From an uncultured Corynebacterium sp. (GTDB taxonomy: Bacteria; Actinomycetota; Actinomycetes; Mycobacteriales; Mycobacteriaceae), in NCBI GenBank assembly GCA_946220775.1, contig CAMIFC010000011.1:1-55172 (forward strand): a stretch of DNA of 55,172 bases, read 5' to 3'. Below are positions 8,692-17,611 of this stretch, piece by piece. Numbering within the stretch: position 1 is the first letter of the stretch; each line of letters opens with the position of its first letter. A program made the position numbers and the translations under genes. The notes beneath the pieces are model-generated. The model worked only from the letters and a program-made list of their open reading frames with translations, made no database searches and had not been told where the DNA came from.

Positions 8692-9978
8692 CTAATTCTG
8701 CTTTTTCTCTGAATCAGGAAGCACATAATTGCATCTCATAATATCATCGCCATGCTCTGCAAACTGCTCCAACATAAACTCATCGGAGTAGTCACTAAAT
8801 GATCTTGGTTCTGGATTCTCATCATAGCTTTCACGGAACTCCACCGGGATAGCTTGAAGCAACCAATCATTTATTGCTAGTGAGGTAGACACACTTTCCT
8901 CGGGTCGCCCATCTGAACATGCAAGCACCCCCGATGCAGCTTCAATGAGAAGCGCGCCGAACCTACTACCTTGACCTGGCGAAAACTCTACAGCACCAAC
9001 ACCGAAAGGCAATGGGGTAAACGTATCCACGAGAGCAAAGTCTCTCATCTCGTAGAATCCAACTTTTGACTCACCGATGACCTGATCAATAGCGTTCAAC
9101 GACCGCTCAATCCGGGGAAATTCTAATTCGTTGGATTTATGTAGACATACATTACGTTGACCAATCATCCTGCAAACTTGATCACTGGAGGTAACATCCA
9201 CTCTGTCGAAACGATCGGGCGTCTGACCGACGACTGGTGCCGCACAAGCGCCGACTACAACCGGAAGCAAAAGCAAAGACAAAGCCGAGATAGCTAAGCC
9301 TCTAACCCGTATTTTACTGCTACTATACGTAATAGCTAGTGCTAAAATAGTTAACAACACCCCCGAGCCGACAAGGTGACCGATGAATACTGAAGAATAT
9401 GAGGCGCCGGGTGATTTAACAACATCAAAATAAGGAATCACGCCCCAAAGAGGCGTTTCTCCTGCCGCGGCTATCACGCAAACAAGAGCGAACGCGACCG
9501 CAATAATCGACGCAATTGGATTCCGCAGAAGATATCCCGCAAGATGTCCTACCAAAGAGAAGAAGACCAAGGACACCAGTACAGCAACATAGAAGAGTAG
9601 ATTTGGTTGACCGTACGTTGCTGTGGCGACTGCCTTTACGACACTAGGAAGCAAACCAATGACCACTGCCGCAAGACTCAGTCCTGTCCAAACGACCAAG
9701 GTAAAAACTGATTGAGACTGAGCCGAAACTCGAGTTCCACCTGCAGTTGTTAAGCGCTCAGGTCTATGCGCCAGCACCTGCAATATTGCAGAAATTCCTG
9801 CGGTGACTGGGAGGATGATAACGAGCGATTGGCTCATCTTTGCCTCTAGCAGTCCCCACAATACATATGGTGCGGATATATTCTCGAACTGAAAATAGAT
9901 CGTGGCAGCGAGCAGCCCGAAGAAGCCTATAACCAACGGATAGGTGAGCGATGAGTGAAAATACAATCTAGATTTCAT
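8692..9978 (-). CDS. ABC exporter permease with large external domain
   Basis: 428-residue membrane protein. About six or seven hydrophobic segments in the first 245 residues are followed by one more containing the Cys of VVVGACAAP, then an extracytoplasmic domain of about 170 residues with Cys pairs (QVCRMIGQRNVCLHK; VLACSDG). The start ATG at 9978 lies inside the end of the ATPase gene (GTG at 9987 is an alternative), so translation is probably coupled. I do not recognise a named family. Together with the ATPase it looks like an export or immunity transporter. Base composition is near 48% GC, well below the flanks. Confidence 0.75.
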   Translation of the reverse strand: MKSRLYFHSSLTYPLVIGFFGLLAATIYFQFENISAPYVLWGLLEAKMSQSLVIILPVTAGISAILQVLAHRPERLTTAGGTRVSAQSQSVFTLVVWTGLSLAAVVIGLLPSVVKAVATATYGQPNLLFYVAVLVSLVFFSLVGHLAGYLLRNPIASIIAVAFALVCVIAAAGETPLWGVIPYFDVVKSPGASYSSVFIGHLVGSGVLLTILALAITYSSSKIRVRGLAISALSLLLLPVVVGACAAPVVGQTPDRFDRVDVTSSDQVCRMIGQRNVCLHKSNELEFPRIERSLNAIDQVIGESKVGFYEMRDFALVDTFTPLPFGVGAVEFSPGQGSRFGALLIEAASGVLACSDGRPEESVSTSLAINDWLLQAIPVEFRESYDENPEPRSFSDYSDEFMLEQFAEHGDDIMRCNYVLPDSEKKQN

Positions 9979-10756
9979 GATCACCACTCGAATCCTTCTT
10001 CAACCCCTGAATAAGCCCCGAATAGCCCGCCTCAAATGCAGTTCCGAATTTAAGGCTGTCATCCGACACGTCTCCGGATCCTAAGTCCTCGATTTTCCCA
10101 GAAAACACCAGGCTACCTTCAGCGATAACCCATACGTTCTCAGCGAGATAGCGCAGATCCTCCATATGGTGAGTCGATATGATAATCGTGCGCCCCTCGG
10201 ACGCTGAATCCGCAATACACTTTCGCATGAGAATTCGAGATTCTGGATCCAACCCAGTTGTGGGCTCATCAAGTATCATCACTTGCGGCTCCTGGACAAG
10301 AACACATGCTAGCCCCAATCGCTGGCGCTGACCACCAGATAGTTGCCCCGTTTTAAGCGATGCATGCTCTCTTAAACGGACCAAGTTTAACGCTTCATCA
10401 ACTTTGTCCGCTAGGTCCTTACCGCTAGATCCATTAACCCACCCAACGTATTCAACGGTCTGCCGTATGGACATTCCTCCTACAAACTTGAACCGTTGAG
10501 GCAGATAACCTATTGATCCAATTTTTTGGTATTCTCCGAAAGAGTATGCACGTCGGCCATCAATGAACTGGAGCGTCCCCGCCCCTTTTCGAAGCTTTCC
10601 CGTAATGAGATTTAATAGCGTGCTTTTCCCGGATCCATTCGGACCAAGTATTCCTGTAATCCCAGGAGCGATTTCACCACTAATCCCGTTGAGCACCAGA
10701 CGTGTATTGAAGAATCTCCCGTAGCGAAACGAGACATTATTTAGGCGTATTTTCAC
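9968..10756 (-). CDS. ABC transporter ATP-binding protein (exporter type)
   Basis: 262-residue nucleotide-binding domain: Walker A GPNGSGKST at 38-46, Q-loop YLPQ near 84-87, signature LSGGQ at 139-143, Walker B VMILDEP at 159-165, switch His196 in STHH. Resembles the CcmA/LanF-type ATPases of drug, bacteriocin-immunity and ABC-2 export systems. GTG start at 10756. First gene of a three-gene AT-rich operon (10756 to 8033) lying between menE and menA. The exported substrate is unknown. Confidence 0.9.
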   Translation of the reverse strand: MKIRLNNVSFRYGRFFNTRLVLNGISGEIAPGITGILGPNGSGKSTLLNLITGKLRKGAGTLQFIDGRRAYSFGEYQKIGSIGYLPQRFKFVGGMSIRQTVEYVGWVNGSSGKDLADKVDEALNLVRLREHASLKTGQLSGGQRQRLGLACVLVQEPQVMILDEPTTGLDPESRILMRKCIADSASEGRTIIISTHHMEDLRYLAENVWVIAEGSLVFSGKIEDLGSGDVSDDSLKFGTAFEAGYSGLIQGLKKDSSGDHEI

Positions 10757-11076
10757 GATTCACCACTACCGAGCGAATGGAACGCACTTAGCACCGTTGC
10801 TTACACGACCAACACGCCTCGGACCTGCGAGACCCTTCAACTCCATCACCCTTCCAGTAGCTTCACTAACCTGGTGCTAATGAAGTTTAAAGTGAGCCTA
10901 GCTAGTCCCTTTTTTCTACAAGATGTTGAACAATCCCCTTCACCTTTTTGGGGGTAAGTCCCATTATCACCGCGTTCCCATCCCCTAAGTGCTAAGGAAT
11001 CCCACACCCAGGCACCAGATAGAATGGTGACTACGCACATCTTCAACGGTCTAAACAGAGTATTTTCGAGGTATTT
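10757..11076. other. Intergenic region between ABC operon and menA
   Basis: 320 bases separating divergent genes, so it must hold both promoters. A minus-strand frame at 10846-11046 could encode a 66-residue peptide with GDCSTSCRKK, but it begins with TTG and lacks a ribosome-binding site; I do not call it. No RNA gene or strong hairpin is seen. Confidence 0.4.
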
Positions 11077-11994
11077 TTGTCTTCCACCAGCAGTAACTCC
11101 AGTTCAGCGACCCCCAGCTCAGCCAACTCGGCGGCCGCGGCAGACTGGCTCGAAGGCGCTCGCCCCCACACCTGGGCGAATGCCATAGCTCCCGTCTTCG
11201 CGGGTACGGCAGCCGCCATGCTCTCGGATTCACCCTCCTTCCCACGGGCGCTTCTCGCCCTCCTAGTGGCCCTTTCCTTAATTATTGGTGTGAACTACGC
11301 CAATGATTATTCAGATGGAATTAGGGGTACTGATGAGGACCGCACTGGCCCTCTACGTTTGACTGGCTCCGGGTTGGTCGAGCCCAAACGCGTCAAATAC
11401 GCAGCGTTCCTCTGTTTCGGCGTCGCCGGAATCGCGGGCATCGCACTCAGCCTGCTTAGTTCGTGGTGGCTGATCCTCATCGGCGCGCTATGCATTGCAG
11501 GCGCCTGGTTCTATACGGGTGGTAAGAACCCCTATGGTTACCGCGGTCTTGGAGAAGTCGCCGTCTTCATCTTCTTTGGTTTAGTCGCTGTTCTCGGCAC
11601 CGAGTTCACCCAGTCCGGCCATGTAACCTGGCTCGGTGTAGCTATGGCGGTAACGATTGGGGCGTTGTCGTCCTCAGTGAATCTTGCGAATAACCTGCGA
11701 GACATTCCAACGGACGCCGAATCTGGCAAGATCACACTCGCGGTACGACTCGGTGACAAGGGAACCCGAACGTTATGGCTAAGCCTCGTGGGTCTCTCTA
11801 TTCTTCTGACGATTGTGCTCGGAGTTTTCCATTGGCCTACTATTTTCGCACTACTTTCGTGCATTTTCCTTATTAATGCAGCGAAGCCTATCTGGTACGG
11901 CGCCGAGGGTAAAGCACTGATTCCAGTTCTTGGCCTGACTGGCCGTGGGATGCTGGTGTGGTCAATCATCGTGCTCATCACCGCACTTTTCTAA
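11077..11994 (+). CDS. menA: MenA, DHNA polyprenyltransferase
   Basis: Membrane prenyltransferase of the UbiA family that attaches the polyprenyl chain to 1,4-dihydroxy-2-naphthoate. Both Asp-rich motifs are visible: NYANDYSDGIRGTDEDR near residues 72-88 and NLANNLRDIPTDAESGK near 206-222. About eight hydrophobic segments. The TTG at 11077 is preferred because GAGG sits five bases upstream. The first 18 residues are Ser/Ala-rich. The SMR genes follow after six bases and may be co-transcribed. Confidence 0.95.
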   Translation: MSSTSSNSSSATPSSANSAAAADWLEGARPHTWANAIAPVFAGTAAAMLSDSPSFPRALLALLVALSLIIGVNYANDYSDGIRGTDEDRTGPLRLTGSGLVEPKRVKYAAFLCFGVAGIAGIALSLLSSWWLILIGALCIAGAWFYTGGKNPYGYRGLGEVAVFIFFGLVAVLGTEFTQSGHVTWLGVAMAVTIGALSSSVNLANNLRDIPTDAESGKITLAVRLGDKGTRTLWLSLVGLSILLTIVLGVFHWPTIFALLSCIFLINAAKPIWYGAEGKALIPVLGLTGRGMLVWSIIVLITALF

Positions 11995-12000
11995 AACACC

Positions 12001-12354
12001 ATGCGCTGGTTTTCCCTTAGTTTAGCTGTCGTCGCGGAAGTTATCGCGACACTTTCTCTCAAAGGCGCACTGTTTAACCCGTGGCTATATTTCGTGGTGG
12101 AGGCTGGATACATTGCCGCATTCGGCGCGCTCTTTGTTTGTTTGCGCTACGGAATGCCACTCGGAGTGGCGTATGGCGCGTGGGCTGCCGCGGGAATTGC
12201 GCTGACCGTCGCGTTATCGACGCTTATCTTTAACGAGCCGTTCACCCTCACGATGGGCGCCGGCATTGTTCTGATCATGTTCGGAGTGCTGCTCGTCGAA
12301 TTAGGTGGCGGCCCGGCCGGGGCTGCACGTCTGGAATCGGAGGAAAGCCCGTGA
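12001..12354 (+). CDS. Small multidrug resistance (SMR) transporter subunit 1
   Basis: 117 residues, four membrane segments, with the essential SMR glutamate at Glu13 in AVVAEVIATLSLK and the GVAYGAWAAAG loop of the family. The partner gene starts within its stop codon, so the pair probably works as a heterodimeric drug/proton antiporter of the EbrAB/YkkCD kind. It lies six bases after menA without its own clear ribosome-binding site. Substrate unknown. Confidence 0.88.
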   Translation: MRWFSLSLAVVAEVIATLSLKGALFNPWLYFVVEAGYIAAFGALFVCLRYGMPLGVAYGAWAAAGIALTVALSTLIFNEPFTLTMGAGIVLIMFGVLLVELGGGPAGAARLESEESP

Positions 12355-12698
12355 CAGTTTCTGTATTTGCCCTTTTCATCGCCGTGTTTTCCGAGGTCGG
12401 CGCCACCCTCGCACTTCGCATGGCCAGCGTCGGCTCGCGCTTGTGGTGGATCGTGGTCGGCGTCGGCTACATTGTTGCGTTCGCTGCCCTCAATCTTTCC
12501 CTCAAATTGGGGACGCCACTCGGTGTCGCCTATGGCTTCTGGGCCGCCGCTGGAGTTGCTCTCACCGCTATCGCAGGCCACCTTTTATTCGGTGAGCGTC
12601 TCACTTGGCTGATGGCACTCGGTATTGCCCTCATCATCGGAGGGGTTCTGCTCGTCCAAGCTGGCGCTGCTCCCTCGGCGACACCCGCCGCCTCATAA
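12351..12698 (+). CDS. Small multidrug resistance (SMR) transporter subunit 2
   Basis: 115 residues, four membrane segments, SMR glutamate at Glu14 in AVFSEVGATLALR and the matching GVAYGFWAAAG loop. The GTG start overlaps the previous stop (GTGA), which indicates translational coupling and a two-component SMR pump. The tail is short and Ala/Pro-rich. Followed by a region with two hairpin repeats. Confidence 0.88.
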   Translation: MTVSVFALFIAVFSEVGATLALRMASVGSRLWWIVVGVGYIVAFAALNLSLKLGTPLGVAYGFWAAAGVALTAIAGHLLFGERLTWLMALGIALIIGGVLLVQAGAAPSATPAAS

Positions 12699-12740
12699 CG
12701 CCAACCTCGGCGGCGGCTCTGACGAGCTACATCCCCCACC

Positions 12741-12812
12741 CCCTGTAAAGTGAGCTGACATTTTGCCCCATTTTGGGCGCTCAAGCACCGCTTTTTGTCA
12801 GCGTACTTTACA
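12741..12812. repeat. Palindromic element, family B, copy 1
   Basis: Imperfect 17-base inverted repeat, TGTAAAGTGAGCTGACA at 12744-12760 against 12796-12812, two mismatches, with further pairing inside the loop. It begins with a 25-base direct repeat (12741-12765) shared with copy 2. Lies between the convergent SMR and DUF4229 genes. Confidence 0.75.
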
Positions 12813-12854
12813 TCCTCTCCCCCCGGTGGCTCTGCCATCAGTCAACGCTGGCCA

Positions 12855-12926
12855 CCCTGTAAAGTGAGCTGACATTTTGGGCGGTTTCCGGCGCTCAAAC
12901 GGCCCCGTTTGTCAGCTAACTTCACC
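12855..12926. repeat. Palindromic element, family B, copy 2
   Basis: Second copy 114 bases downstream of copy 1 in the same orientation: left arm 12858-12874 identical to copy 1, right arm 12910-12926 with three mismatches. The right arm and loop have diverged while the left arm is perfectly conserved. The rest of 12699-13029 shows no gene. Confidence 0.72.
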
Positions 12927-13029
12927 GAGCACTCCGGTCTCGCCAGGTACTCCGGTCACACCGGGCAGCTAGGACGCACCGACCGAGCAAGAAGCGCACC
13001 GCCCCGCACCGCCCCACGCCGCCCAAGCG

Positions 13030-13356
13030 TTAATCGTCCAAGCGATCCTGCAGTTGGGCTTGGAGCTGACGCTTGTGTTCGCGACGGCCGGCGTCCCAAA
13101 CTGCGATTTGATCAGTCACTCGACGACGCAACTTCGAGAACATCAGCATCGACAGTGGCAAGGCTAGGATCAGCGCCAACAACGCGCTCATCAGCAGCGG
13201 GAAGAAATTAGCCAGGTCGATCAGGATCACAATGGAGTGAATAACAACGGTGAGGACGACAAACAGCAGCACACGCAAGAAAGCGTAGAGGAGCACATCG
13301 CGCCACGCCCGGCCGCTGAGCTTCGGCTTCTCAGAGGAATTCTGCATTTCAGTCAC
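13030..13356 (-). CDS. DUF4229 membrane protein
   Basis: 108-residue protein with two hydrophobic segments (about 22-48 and 51-73) and a basic, coiled C-terminus (RREHKRQLQAQLQDRLDD). DUF4229 proteins are commonly encoded beside menA in actinobacteria; their function is unknown. ATG at 13356. Convergent with the SMR pair. A copy of the dispersed GGCGTCC motif lies in its C-terminal part (13090). Confidence 0.75.
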   Translation of the reverse strand: MTEMQNSSEKPKLSGRAWRDVLLYAFLRVLLFVVLTVVIHSIVILIDLANFFPLLMSALLALILALPLSMLMFSKLRRRVTDQIAVWDAGRREHKRQLQAQLQDRLDD

Positions 13357-13480
13357 GTATCTAAGAGTACGGTCACGCCGATTGCCTAGCCAATCACAGA
13401 CCTATCTCAGCCCGAGGGCAGTCAGGGCAATCATCACGGGGCCGGGGTCGGTCGGGATGGCCAACACGGCGACGGTGGCC

Positions 13481-13525
13481 GAGGCGCTCGGAGCCGAGGC
13501 GCTCGGAGCCGAGGCGCTCGGAGTC
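13481..13525. repeat. 15-base tandem repeat, three units
   Basis: GAGGCGCTCGGAGCC repeated three times (the third unit differs by one base) in the 220-base gap downstream of the FAD/NAD(P)-binding gene. It lies outside any gene I support. Confidence 0.75.
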
Positions 13526-13574
13526 GAGGCGACGGATCTACTCGGCAGCACCTGGCAAAGCTGAAGCGCCGGAT

Positions 13575-15647
13575 CTAGTCCAAAGCCGCAGCGAGAGCAG
13601 CCCGCGCCGCGCCATCTGTTTCCTGCAGCATCAGCGGGTCGGTGCGCGGCATCGGGGAAATCGTCATGTCCGCGCGCACGTCCTGCAGCGGAATACCGAT
13701 CAGGCTGACGCGCGGATCGACCGAGCCATCGGCCGTGACCAGCCGACTCGTGGCAGCCTCTACTTCCGGCGCGCGCGTGCCCGAACCGTCGCCGCGTTTC
13801 CAATCGCGCAGCCGGTGCGCGTCCTTCAGCTGCCCCGTCAACGGCTCGGCCGTCGAACGCACGTCCGGCTTGTGCAGCCACGCGTCCACCAACGTTGTGG
13901 ACGCCACCGGCTGATCCCCCGTCACCGGTGAACTCACCACGAAGGCTGGCTGCTCTGGATCGATCACCATCGTCGGGTTTCCACCCAAAAATCGCACGTA
14001 ACCAGCATCAACGAGGCACAGCAACTCGGCGGTTCGGAACGCTGGCGGTCCGGACCCCACCATTTGCCCGACGCGGCGCAGCTCCGCGTAACTCGTTCGG
14101 CGGGACTCGGTGGTGAAGCGTCCTGGCTCATCCACGACTGCGGCTGGTTTACGGACTGCACCAATCACCTGCAAGCCCAGTTTCACTGCGGAATCGCGGC
14201 CACGGCGGGCCTCAGTAAGGTCAAACTCGAGACTATTCCCGATCGCGCCCGTCAGATCGTCGATGGTTAATTCGGTGTGTGACGCGTTGGCGTCCGAAAA
14301 GAAACGGGCGACGGGGTCGGCGTGGAAAGGAATATCGAAACGGTCCGCGGGATCGACGACGCCATCGAGCCCCGCATTCTCATGGAACAACCACGGATCG
14401 GTAGCGGGATCGTCGAGCACGGTCTGGACGCGGGCGAGCGCTTCGGGGCGGTCGCGCAGCAGCACCTTGTAATAGGCCTCCTGCGCGTCGCGGAGAATCG
14501 CGGGCCACAAAACCTCGCCAAAATCCAGGGTGTTGTCGGGAATCTGCGCGGGGTTCAGCTCCGCGACGGCAGCCCGGAAACGAGGCGTCCACGCCGCCGG
14601 GGGCAGCGAACCGAACACCGGTTTCGGCTGGTAAGGGTAGCCGTGGAAGGACGTCACCAGCAGCTTCGGCTCCTGCCCCGAAGGTTCATAGCGCAACCCG
14701 GATCGCGTTTCAGAATCCGGGACGAACCGGCCACCGCGGTCGATGGTGAGCATCGCCATCAGGTCGAAGAAACCCATTCCAAGGCCGCGAACGATGACCT
14801 CCTCGTGGGACTCGCTCCAGGGTTTGATGCCGGAAATGTCCTGGTCAGCGGGGTTGCCGGGAAGCACCCACGTCAGCTCTGGGTGCGTCTGGAGGGAAGA
14901 CTCAGTGAAGGTCTCTAGGGCATCCGGCTCCGTGTCGGTCCAGCCGAGCGCGAGGACAGTCGAATCAGCGTCGATGACGGTGCCATTGTCTAGGCGGATC
15001 CGATCGAGGTCGGCGCCAATCGCCTCAATGTGTGTCGCCCGCGCCCGGTGCAACTGCACATCGATGCCGTCCGGAATCCTGGCGAGCACGACGTCCATCA
15101 CCCAGCGCAAATATTCGCCATACAACGCGCGGCTCGGGTGCGACTCCGGACGCATGTCCTGCAGTTCCGGGGTAAAATCCTCCGACACACTGCCCGGGTG
15201 CGTCTGGAAAAGCTCTGCTTTCGCGCCACGCGGATCCGCCTCCGCGGATAGTTCATCGCCGCGCAGCAGCTGCACCCACTCGTACATCGTGGGGCCTTCA
15301 ACAACCGGCGCGTGGACACTCGAGCCCGGTTCGGTGAACAGGGTGACCGCGTCCGCGAGAGTGTTCATGCACAGCGTGCGGGTCTGGTCGGTGCGCCAAA
15401 TGCGTCCCGCACCCGGTTCGACAGCATCCACCACGTGAATCTGCAGTCGCGGTGCGGCTGCATTCTCGTGCGCCGCGGCCGCATCCTGACGCACCGCATC
15501 CTGGCGCGCCACCCCTTCGTGCGGCGCCGCATCCGAGCCGCTGTATTGAGACATGTAAGCCGAGGAGATCCTCTCCAGCACCGAAATGCCGCGGGGACCT
15601 CCGCCGATGATCGCGATAGTGGGATTAGAGCCGGTCATGCTCGCCAT
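13575..15647 (-). CDS. FAD/NAD(P)-binding protein
   Basis: Large (about 690 residues) putative oxidoreductase with a dinucleotide-binding fingerprint at the N-terminus (IAIIGGGPRGISVLERI, GxGxxG type) and a second nucleotide-binding-like segment EEVIVRGLGMGFFDLMAML mid-protein, as in the NAD_binding_9 family. A low-complexity stretch (GVARQDAVRQDAAAAHENA) follows the first motif. The ATG at 15647 is one of several possible starts; GTG 15659 and ATG 15638 are in frame. Divergent from the ABC importer gene cluster with a 90-base gap, so probably co-regulated with it. Reaction unknown. Confidence 0.75.
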   Translation of the reverse strand: MASMTGSNPTIAIIGGGPRGISVLERISSAYMSQYSGSDAAPHEGVARQDAVRQDAAAAHENAAAPRLQIHVVDAVEPGAGRIWRTDQTRTLCMNTLADAVTLFTEPGSSVHAPVVEGPTMYEWVQLLRGDELSAEADPRGAKAELFQTHPGSVSEDFTPELQDMRPESHPSRALYGEYLRWVMDVVLARIPDGIDVQLHRARATHIEAIGADLDRIRLDNGTVIDADSTVLALGWTDTEPDALETFTESSLQTHPELTWVLPGNPADQDISGIKPWSESHEEVIVRGLGMGFFDLMAMLTIDRGGRFVPDSETRSGLRYEPSGQEPKLLVTSFHGYPYQPKPVFGSLPPAAWTPRFRAAVAELNPAQIPDNTLDFGEVLWPAILRDAQEAYYKVLLRDRPEALARVQTVLDDPATDPWLFHENAGLDGVVDPADRFDIPFHADPVARFFSDANASHTELTIDDLTGAIGNSLEFDLTEARRGRDSAVKLGLQVIGAVRKPAAVVDEPGRFTTESRRTSYAELRRVGQMVGSGPPAFRTAELLCLVDAGYVRFLGGNPTMVIDPEQPAFVVSSPVTGDQPVASTTLVDAWLHKPDVRSTAEPLTGQLKDAHRLRDWKRGDGSGTRAPEVEAATSRLVTADGSVDPRVSLIGIPLQDVRADMTISPMPRTDPLMLQETDGAARAALAAALD

Positions 15648-15734
15648 TGTATCGGCCACTGGTCCACATGATACGCTAGGGCACCGTTAAGATAGACCGA
15701 TCTGTCCATTTTCGTTTCAAGAGGAGTTCACAGC

Positions 15735-17611
15735 GTGTTTGACCAGGCGAAAGGACGACTCCGAATCCATCGCGCCCGCGCAGCGCGCAACGTTCGCGCA
15801 GTGCATCGCGTCCGCGCAGAACAACGCGTCCGGGCAGCGCAACGTGCCAGCGATGTGCTCGCCAACGCATCGCATCGCGCCCGCGCAGCCCACCGCATCA
15901 AAGCATTACTCGCAGCCATCACCGCAATCGTGCTTTCCTTCGGCGTACTCACCGCATGCTCCTCCGCAACCAACTCCCCCAGCGCCAATCGCGGCCCCGG
16001 CGGCAGCAAGGAGCTCACCTACCTCGAGTCCCTCCCATTCCGCTCCCTCTACCCACCCACCGCGGGCTATTACCCTAACGGTGGCATCGTCAACAACATC
16101 ACCGATGCCTGCTGTGGCAGGACCCCGACAGCCTGAAGATTTACCCCTGGGTCGCCACCGATCTTCCCAAAATCAATAAGGACGCCACCCAGTTCACCTT
16201 CCACCTCCGCGACGACGTGACATACTCCGATGGCACTCCGCTAACGGCAGACAATGTTGTCCGGAACTTTGACCTGTTCGGCAAAGGCAATACCGACCGG
16301 AAGCTGACTGCCTCCGAGCAGATCAGCAACTATGAGCGTGGTGAAGTCCTCAACAAGCACACCGTGCGCTTCCACTTCAGCGAGCCCTCTCCTGGCTTCC
16401 TCCAGGCCGCCAGCTCCATCAACGCTGGCCTGCTGGCCGATGCCTCGCTCAACATGGACGATTCCGGGTTCGCGCCCGGTTCCGCCAAGAAGGTGATCGG
16501 CTCCGGCCCGTTCGTCATCACTGGTGAGCAACGCAATAGCGAGCTCACGCTTTCTGCCCGCGAAGACTACAACTGGGCCCCACCAGAGCTCGGCCGACGC
16601 GGGAAAAACACCGGCCGACCAGCACTGGATAAGATCCACATCGTCATCGCCAAGGAAGACTCCGTGCGCGTCGGTGGCATCAAATCCGGGCAGGGCGACA
16701 TCGCCCGGCAGATTGAGGCACCCGAGGAAAAGCACCTCCAAGCAGCGGGCATCAATATTCTTTCCGCACCCACTGCTGGTGTGAACAACCAGGTCTTGTT
16801 CCGCTTCCGCCACCCTCTGCTCTCCGATATTCGCGTGCGCCAAGCACTGATCGCGGGCGTGGACCGCAAGCACATTCTCAACACGCTGTTCTCCGATTCC
16901 TACCCTCTTGCCACCTCCTCACTCGCCGCGACTGCGGCGGGATACCGAGAGCAAAAGGGAGCATACGAATACAACCCTGAGCGAGCACGGCGATTGCTGG
17001 AACAGGCGGGTTGGGCTGAGGGACCGGATGGCGTCCGAACGAAAAATGGGAAACGCCTGCGGTTGGTTGCCAACGACGCCCCACAGCAACCACGCACGCG
17101 GGAAGTCGTGACGATGCTGCAAGAACAACTCCGGAAAATCGGTGTTGACGTGCAGCTACACCCCGGCGACGTGGCGGCTCAGAAGGCCGCGCAAACCGAC
17201 GAAAACCAAGTGCAACTCAACATCACGATGGTCGGACGCGCGGACTACGACGTGATCAAGAGCCAGTACTACTCCACGAACCGCAACCAGCTGCTCAACA
17301 TGCGTCCCGATGGATCGATCGGCGGCCCGCGCCTGGAAAAGCTCCTGGAGAAGGTCTCGGGCACGCCGAACAACGCCGCGCGGGCGAAAGCCTCCGGTGA
17401 CGTGCAGGATTACCTCACCAAGCAGGCCTACGTGCTGCCATTATTCGAGGAACCCCAGGTCTACGGCGTGCAGCCCTACGTGACGGGCTTCCGCACGCAA
17501 GCCATTGGGCGGCCGTGGTTCTACCTCACCGACATCACCGACGCGGGCGACACCGGCACCACCGGCACCCCGGCCGACACCGCCGGTGACCAGAAAGAAG
17601 GCGATCGCTGA
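15735..17611 (+). pseudogene. Peptide/nickel-type ABC substrate-binding lipoprotein, frameshifted
   Basis: SBP family 5 lipoprotein, 625 codons if repaired. The lipobox LTAC (FGVLTACSS) follows a hydrophobic segment, but an odd 55-residue Arg/Ala-rich tail precedes it. The frame breaks near 16106: the first frame ends at a TGA at 16135-16137, while the next continues as LLWQDPDSLKIYPWVA, and one inserted base (giving ITDRLLWQ) would restore it. Downstream motifs DGTPLTADNVVRNFDL and YEYNPERARRLLEQAGW are typical of the family. The SD AAGAGGAG precedes GTG 15735. One-base overlap with the permease gene. KPN_01854-like subfamily is inferred from context. Confidence 0.85.

Noticed and set aside
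10846..11046. Possible bacteriocin-like peptide (GDCSTSCRKK) upstream of the ABC exporter
   Set aside because: TTG start, no ribosome-binding site, no leader/core pattern; tempting by position only.
13402..13881. Minus-strand frame with repeated PSASA residues
   Set aside because: Arises from the 15-base tandem repeat and overlaps the FAD/NAD(P) gene in another frame.
15680..15710. TetR-type operator (AGACCGATCTGTC) before the importer
   Set aside because: The palindrome is too imperfect and no regulator gene is adjacent.
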